Shown: positions 61,001-64,000 of the stretch, piece by piece
Layout of the letters: each line of letters begins with the position of its first letter
Numbering within the stretch: the stretch's first letter is position 1
Assembly (NCBI RefSeq): GCF_014633365.1
Contig: NC_068350.1
Span: forward strand, 35,765,119 to 35,829,118
Length of the DNA stretch: 64,000 nt
Direction of reading: 5' to 3'
Source: Diospyros lotus
Lineage: Eukaryota; Streptophyta; Magnoliopsida; Ericales; Ebenaceae
Notes under the pieces: model-generated
What the model was told of the DNA's origin: nothing
The model's input: only the letters and a program-made list of their open reading frames with translations
The model's database searches: none
Translations under genes and position numbers: made by a program

Positions 61001-61006
61001 TCACAT
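42253..61006 (+). CDS. Type IA DNA topoisomerase (bacterial TopA-like), five exons, 3' incomplete
   Basis: This enzyme relaxes negatively supercoiled DNA by single-strand passage. Plant TopA-like proteins are nuclear-encoded and organelle-directed (Arabidopsis At4g31210, from memory). Exons: 42253-43056, 43136-43602, 45694-47424, 60697-60808 and 60917-61006; 3204 nt or 1068 codons, with phases 0, 2, 2, 0 agreeing. Residues 1-350 are basic and low-complexity, fitting a targeting presequence plus linker. The Toprim domain has VVVES (Glu about 360) and the acidic DPDREGE (433-439). The catalytic Tyr is in ITYMRTD (about 664). A zinc-ribbon CPSC..C..C starts near 970 and [10 protein letters not shown] follows in exon 5. 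Intron 3 (13.3 kb) and the last visible intron carry LTR elements. The remaining C-terminal exons are outside the window. The start could lie further upstream, because TTACAG at 42259-42264 mimics an acceptor. Confidence 0.92.
43136..43602 (+). CDS. Topoisomerase IA exon 2
   Basis: Acceptor TTTTTCAG ends at 43135; donor GTATGG begins at 43603, phase 2. It holds the first half of Toprim ([29 protein letters not shown]). Confidence 0.88.
43992..44551 (-). repeat. Solo copia-type LTR in topoisomerase intron 2
   Basis: Ends are TGTTGAAATA/TATTTCAACA inverted; the perfect duplication is cctgt at 43987-43991 and 44552-44556. The TATA-like CTATAAATAGAAG is on the minus strand. It shares the GAACCAGGATAA motif with three other solo LTRs in this window. 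Confidence 0.92.
45694..47424 (+). CDS. Topoisomerase IA exon 3
   Basis: Acceptor GTCCTCAG ends at 45693; donor GTGAGT begins at 47425, phase 2. It holds [12 protein letters not shown], the [15 protein letters not shown] block, the active-site [28 protein letters not shown] and the zinc-ribbon cysteines. Confidence 0.95.
47600..47835 (+). mobile_element. Au-type SINE, two tandem partial copies
   Basis: GGTCACAGG.TTGAGCTGTG..GCAACCT.TTTGCAAAAA occurs at 47611 and 47690, about 80 bp apart. The second copy continues to CTTTGCAAAGTGGGAAGCCT and a GCCCTTTTTT tail. Box-B-like sequence is present; the box A region is degraded. Confidence 0.6.
47941..48352 (-). repeat. 3' LTR of the 10.66-kb element
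   Basis: The 412-bp copy has the terminal 44 bp (47941-47984, GTCGTGTACCTAGGG) that are missing from the 5' copy. A TATATAAGCC-like box is on the minus strand. Confidence 0.9.
48431..49862 (-). pseudogene. Unidentified element ORF, about 475 codons with two TAG stops
   Basis: A single minus-strand frame stays open from about 49862 to 48431 except for TAG at 49168-49166 and 48871-48869. The product would be acidic and soluble, with [14 protein letters not shown] near the start, a central Asp/Glu/Asn-rich part, and a basic end [14 protein letters not shown] resembling a nuclear-localisation or nucleic-acid-binding tail. I see no gag zinc knuckle, protease, RT or membrane segment. It lies just upstream of the purine tract and 3' LTR, where extra ORFs of LTR elements occur, or it may be the whole coding content of a non-autonomous element. 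Confidence 0.5.
49821..49978 (-). repeat. Direct duplication of about 90 bp
   Basis: AAAATGCAGCAT..TTTTGCT.CAATT..CTCC..ATGG occurs at about 49821 and again at about 49913 with about 75 percent identity by eye. Confidence 0.6.
50262..50568 (-). repeat. 3' LTR of the gypsy element
   Basis: 307 bp, TGTCACGACC to GGGTTTGACA on the minus strand, preceded by the purine tract at 50571-50582. A TATAAAACATGG box is visible. Sequence 50257-50261 (ggaat) would be its target copy. Confidence 0.75.
51024..52407. mobile_element. hAT-like non-autonomous element inside gypsy integrase
   Basis: Ends ATGGGTGGCAA and, inverted, TAGGGCTGGCAA; 8-bp duplication tagatcat/tagaccat (51016-51023, 52408-52415), 7 of 8. 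Subterminal regions are dense in CACGACACGA and ACCCGTTTA phrases. No transposase. It is split by a solo copia LTR at 51305-51921. Confidence 0.8.
51305..51921 (-). repeat. Solo copia-type LTR inside hAT-like element
   Basis: TGTTAGAG to TTACAACA, 617 bp, perfect acaaa duplication at 51300-51304 and 51922-51926. A minus-strand CCCTATAAATAGGG promoter and the GAACCAGGATAA motif are present. Confidence 0.9.
52404..53156 (-). pseudogene. gypsy integrase remnant
   Basis: [10 protein letters not shown] (zinc-binding pair), [19 protein letters not shown] and ISNRDKAF are the HHCC/DDE landmarks. A further piece, 52733-52404, ends in FEVGDMVY, where the hAT-like element enters. Confidence 0.82.
53607..54760 (-). 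pseudogene. gypsy RT-RNase H remnant
   Basis: RT spans 54760-53916 with one stop at about 54411 and the altered catalytic FFYD box. RNase H follows ([20 protein letters not shown]; canonical DAS changed to DAC). Confidence 0.82.
54760..58215 (-). mobile_element. Ty1/copia element, 5' part only (LTR to integrase)
   Basis: The 5' LTR is 58215 to about 58054 (TGTTGGATTAG to CCAATTCAAC). A primer-binding site (TTGGCATTAGAGC) sits at about 58053-58041. A decayed gag ([14 protein letters not shown] at about 56910) follows, then a protease with DSSATDH (canonical DSGATDH) at about 56106, a pre-integrase [11 protein letters not shown], and integrase up to the KCIFLG and VTFFE-like segment near 54860. 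Reverse transcriptase and 3' LTR are absent, and the text passes directly into gypsy RT. Confidence 0.82.
58054..58215 (-). repeat. 5' LTR of the truncated copia element
   Basis: About 160 bp, bounded by TGTTGGATTAG on the minus strand and by the primer-binding site. It abuts the interrupted LTR of the 10.66-kb element. Confidence 0.7.
58216..58596 (-). repeat. 5' LTR of the 10.66-kb element, 3' tip missing
   Basis: It starts (minus) TGTCATGACCCCAAGG and matches the 3' LTR until the copia LTR takes over at 58215, about 44 bp before the expected LTR end. Confidence 0.88.
58602..59754. other. Topoisomerase intron 3, 3' segment
   Basis: Intronic sequence with no repeat or gene I can name. Confidence 0.5.
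59760..60337 (+). repeat. Solo copia-type LTR in topoisomerase intron 3
   Basis: TGTTAGGATTT to GTCAACA, 578 bp, perfect ttctc duplication at 59755-59759 and 60338-60342. It has CTTATAAATAGAGG at about 59952 and the GAACCAGGATAA motif at about 60191. Confidence 0.9.
60697..60808 (+). CDS. Topoisomerase IA exon 4
   Basis: It follows the 13.3-kb intron. The acceptor CTTGTTTCAG and one base complete a Lys codon. It reads [13 protein letters not shown] to GLHPGSNEK and ends at AGAAG|GTTCTT. It is too short for ORF scanning. Confidence 0.88.
60917..61006 (+). CDS. Topoisomerase IA exon 5
   Basis: Acceptor TTATTTTCAG ends at 60916. The 30 codons read [20 protein letters not shown] and end TCACAT|GTGTGT. 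This is the repeated C-terminal topoisomerase domain. The next exon is beyond the window. Confidence 0.88.
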
Positions 61007-61062
61007 GTGTGTATACCCCTTGATTCTATCTATGCCATAATTGCTAAAAATTTTCAGCCTTA

Positions 61063-61439
61063 TGTCACGAGTAGGACCATGGTTTATGGGATTTTTAAAT
61101 TTTTTACTGCTATAATTTCAGTTGTTATTAGTTTGTAGCCATGTGCAAGTGGTTATAGTGTAGTGGAAGGTTGTTACAACCGTGGAAGAGTGTAGAATCC
61201 ACCTCAACAAGGATCCACTCTTCCGACACCTTGTATAAATCCCCAACGACCTTCGTGGATTGAGGTATCCAGAATATTGAAGAGAATTCTATCTTCTCCC
61301 TCACCATTCTCTAATTCTTTCTCTCTCTTTCTTCCTCCTTTCTCATTCTACATTGCTCTCTGTCCTTGCTCTTTGTTCTGTGCCTTCCTAATTCATACCG
61401 AATTAGGACGAAGACTATTGTCAAGCTTAGGCCGTGACA
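61063..61439 (+). repeat. 5' LTR of the gypsy element
   Basis: 377 bp, a TTGTATAAATCCCC promoter-like box near 61231, then a CT-rich leader. The 3' part resembles the solo LTR at 30004-30479. Confidence 0.82.
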
Positions 61440-61948
61440 ATTTTGGTATTAGTGCTCAATTCTCAGTCGTAGTTTTTTTGAAATCAAACTGATGGCGGAG
61501 GGAACCCGCATGAAGAATCTCAAATTGCAATTGCAACAAATCAACTTGACTATGATAGGATCAATTGGAGATTGGGTCTACACGAAATCACAAAGCGATC
61601 ATGGTGATGGATTGCAAGATGGAGAGTTCAATAGAGGGGTTAGAACGACATTTGGATGGAGCTCTCGCTCAGATGCAAAGGATGGGAGCACAATTGCAGC
61701 AATTCATGGTGATGTTTACTTGCCAAAATTCGGTAAGGATTTCTCCCGATTTTCCTCCTAGGGAGAGAACAGAACAGAGCCTATTCTAAAGGGAATAGGA
61801 TGAATCGTATGAATGGGACCTCTGAAATTGAGGTGGATTTGGAAGAGGAAGTAGAATCAGTGATGGACATGGGAAGGGATGGTCATACCAACCCTCATCA
61901 TCTGGGGTTCCCCATGCCTCGGATGGATATCCTTGTGTTTGAGGAGAC

Positions 61949-62494
61949 TGTTAGAAGTTTGCCTCGAGTCAAGCCTAGGATCAATGAAGGCAGTCAAGTT
62001 AAGCAACTAAGTATAGATAAACAGTTTTTTATTCCCCAATGGTAATTCAATTAGTTGGGGAGGGTTAAAACCAGTAATGTCAAACATGATTAAGTTGTCT
62101 TGGGTTGTCTGCCCCTTAATTCTATAAATAAAAGGCAGTGTTGGAGAGTGCATGTTATGAGGGAGTGCAATATTGTATGAGAGGAAAGGCTAGATTTTGA
62201 TAGTTCTTTGTAATCTTGGGGTGGTCAAGTTGTACTCGTGGTTCACAGCTAGTTGTTCTGATCAATTTCTAAATAAAGCAAAGGCTGCCCTTAGAGAGGT
62301 TCTAAGGCTGGACGTTGGATCGTTCCAAGAACGATCTGAACTAGGATAAAGATTAGTGTTTCTCGTGTGGTTTGCTTTCTGTTCTTGTTGTTTTCAATTT
62401 CTGTTATTATTCTGTCAATACATACGTGAGTGTGTGCGGTTGTGAGAGGTTTAATCCATCTAAAGAACTGAATTCCAGTGCTCCCTTGTTAACA
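61949..62494 (+). repeat. Solo copia-type LTR inside gypsy gag
   Basis: TGTTAGAAG to TTGTTAACA, 546 bp, flanked by gagac (61944-61948) and gggac (62495-62499). It has CTATAAATAAAAGG near 62122 and a GAACTAGGATAA motif near 62338. The gag frame resumes correctly beyond it. Confidence 0.9.
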
Positions 62495-62499
62495 GGGAC

Positions 62500-63569
62500 C
62501 AATCCCAAATGGTGGTTGAGGAAATGTCAAGGGATGTTCAATTGGTATAACATACTAGAGGGTCAGAGAGTAACCTTAGCCACGACATACTTAAATGATG
62601 TAGTGGATGCCTGGTTTCAAGGATGGACTAGAGTAAGGGGAAACTATACTTGGGAGGAATTCTTTGAAAAATTGTGCGAACGTTTTGGTGAAAGGAGTAT
62701 AACGGATGTTATAGAGGAGTTTAACAAGCTGAGACAATTTAGAGAAGTGAGGGCTTATCAACGAAGGTTTGAGGAATTGAGGTCTCTAATGATTAACCAC
62801 AATCCTCATCTTTCGAAGCCTTTTGTGTTCAGTTTCATAAGTGGTCTTTGCGATGACCTTAGACCTATGGTTAAAATGATAAGGCCTCGAACAGTGGAGT
62901 AGGCAGCTGAGAGTGCCCTGTTGCAGGAGATGGTGGTGGAAGCTTTGATGAGGAAGCAAAGGCAACAACAAATTGAAGTGACACTGGGGACATCCAATCA
63001 AGGAGGAAAAGGCTATAACCAGGAGTTAGTGAAAGGAAGTACAGGGGTGAAGAGTTTGGGTGGATCAAGCTCAGGCCACAATACAACATCGCAAGGAGGG
63101 AGATTGATTGAGCAAAGAAGGCAAGCTGGCTTGTGCTTTAGGGGTGGGGATAAATATTATCCTGGACACCAATGCAAACGTCAACTTGTTTTTGGAAGGA
63201 GAGGATGGGGAAATGCTGGAAGAAGAAGGGACTAGTGAGTGTGAAGAATTGGGGGAGGGAGACAATGGAGAGATCTCACTATATGCTTTCAAAGGGGTAG
63301 CCAATAACAAGATTATCAAGGTAGAAGAAAGAGTGAAGGACTGCTGCATTATGATTTTAATAGATAGTGGGAGCACCCACAATTTTCTGGATGAAGGCAC
63401 AGCTAAAAGGTTGAAATGTCAGCTCATGGGTATCCAACCCTTGAGCGTGACAGTGGCTAATGAAAACATAGTGGTAAGTAAGTTAGTTTGTAATGGCTTT
63501 TGTTGGGAGATGCAAGGGGAGGAGTTTGAGGCTGATCTCAGACTTCTACAATTGGGGGTTGTGACATAG
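62500..63569 (+). pseudogene. gypsy gag-protease remnant
   Basis: The gag core at 62500-62902 ends in TAG; the same frame continues (AAESALLQEMVVEAL) to the zinc knuckle, then shifts frame near 63180. Protease lies at 63340-63569 with its catalytic DSGST intact. At least one stop and two frameshifts make it non-coding as it stands. Confidence 0.82.
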
Positions 63570-64000
63570 TGCTAGGGGTAGATTGGATGAAGGGGGTGAG
63601 TCCCATAAGTTTTGACTTCAATCGGATAGAGGTCACTTTTGAGAAAGAAGGGAGGAAAATGACTATCACAGGAGGGAAAGAAGAGGGAAAGAAGCTGGGA
63701 CTTGTAAAATGATTACTGGGAGGAGGCTACAGAGGATCTTCAAGAGCAAATGGAATCAACTAACACAATTGTTCTCTATTGTGGCAATAGAGGGCCATAA
63801 CAGCAAGGTAGTGCAAGGGGAATTCTACTTAACAGTCAGCACATCTCTGGGGAGGCATGATTAAGTACACCAACTACACCTTCTTGATGAATTTATTTGA
63901 GGACCTTTTCATGGAACCTACAACCCTTCCTCCTACTCGAGTGTTTGACCATGCTCTTAACCTCAAACCTAATGTTGAACCTATCAACATTAGGTCCTAA

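Larger units (their letters stand above)
61063..64000 (+). mobile_element. Ty3/gypsy element (5' LTR, gag, protease, start of RT), runs off window
   Basis: The LTR 61063-61439 has perfect 7-bp inverted ends (TGTCACG/CGTGACA). A primer-binding site resembling the tRNA-Met type (TGGTATTAGTGC) begins at 61444. Gag follows from 61492 with frame breaks, including NPKWWLRKCQGMF and LCERFGERS, a stop at about 62900, and a decayed zinc knuckle (LCFRGGDKYYPGHQC). Protease has LIDSGSTHNF at about 63358. RT begins near 63880 (LPPTRVFDHALNLKP) with frameshifts. It lies in the intron after topoisomerase exon 5. Confidence 0.88.

Overview
The window is nuclear DNA from a flowering plant, most likely a eudicot with repeat-rich, large-intron genes. 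It shows GT..AG introns, plant protein families (a membrane-tethered bZIP, a thylakoid-lumen PsbP-domain protein, exocyst SEC15, an organelle-type topoisomerase IA) and plant Ty1/copia, Ty3/gypsy, RTE, hAT-like, Mutator-like and Au-SINE repeats. No bacterial or CRISPR features are present. The species cannot be named from sequence alone.

Layout. (1) 1-3668 (+): last two exons of an ER-membrane bZIP factor of the bZIP17/28/49 group; its intron holds a 3' RTE LINE fragment. (2) 4173-19458 (-): a complete three-exon PsbP-domain protein (PPD6-like), convergent with the bZIP gene. Intron 2 holds a Mutator-like TIR element and an Au SINE. Intron 1 is 12.8 kb and contains an RTE LINE interrupted by a copia element, itself interrupted by a second RTE LINE, plus gypsy LTR remnants. 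(3) 23119-25491 (+): SEC15A-like exocyst subunit with an uninterrupted CDS, a probable 5' UTR intron and a TATA box. From memory, the gene order bZIP - PPD6 - SEC15A matches Arabidopsis At3g56660 - At3g56650 - At3g56640. (4) 25.5-42 kb: no intact gene. It holds three solo LTRs with target-site duplications, a short Mutator-like MITE, decayed pieces of a PICBP-like calmodulin-binding gene and of a receptor-like kinase, and several degenerate tandem repeats. (5) 42253-61006 and beyond (+): a type IA DNA topoisomerase gene, five exons visible, 3' end outside the window. Its 13.3-kb intron 3 carries a 10.66-kb LTR element with a perfect target-site duplication. Inside that element lie a gypsy element, an hAT-like element, a solo copia LTR, and a copia element truncated against the gypsy. 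The last visible intron begins another gypsy element (61063 to the window end), whose gag is split by a solo copia LTR.

The four host genes act in unrelated processes (ER stress signalling, thylakoid lumen, exocytosis, organelle DNA topology); nothing suggests a shared pathway. The most informative content is exon structure that simple ORF calling misses (PPD6, topoisomerase) and the datable nesting of transposons inside introns. The least explained item is a roughly 475-codon reading frame with only two amber stops next to the 3' LTR of the 10.66-kb element.
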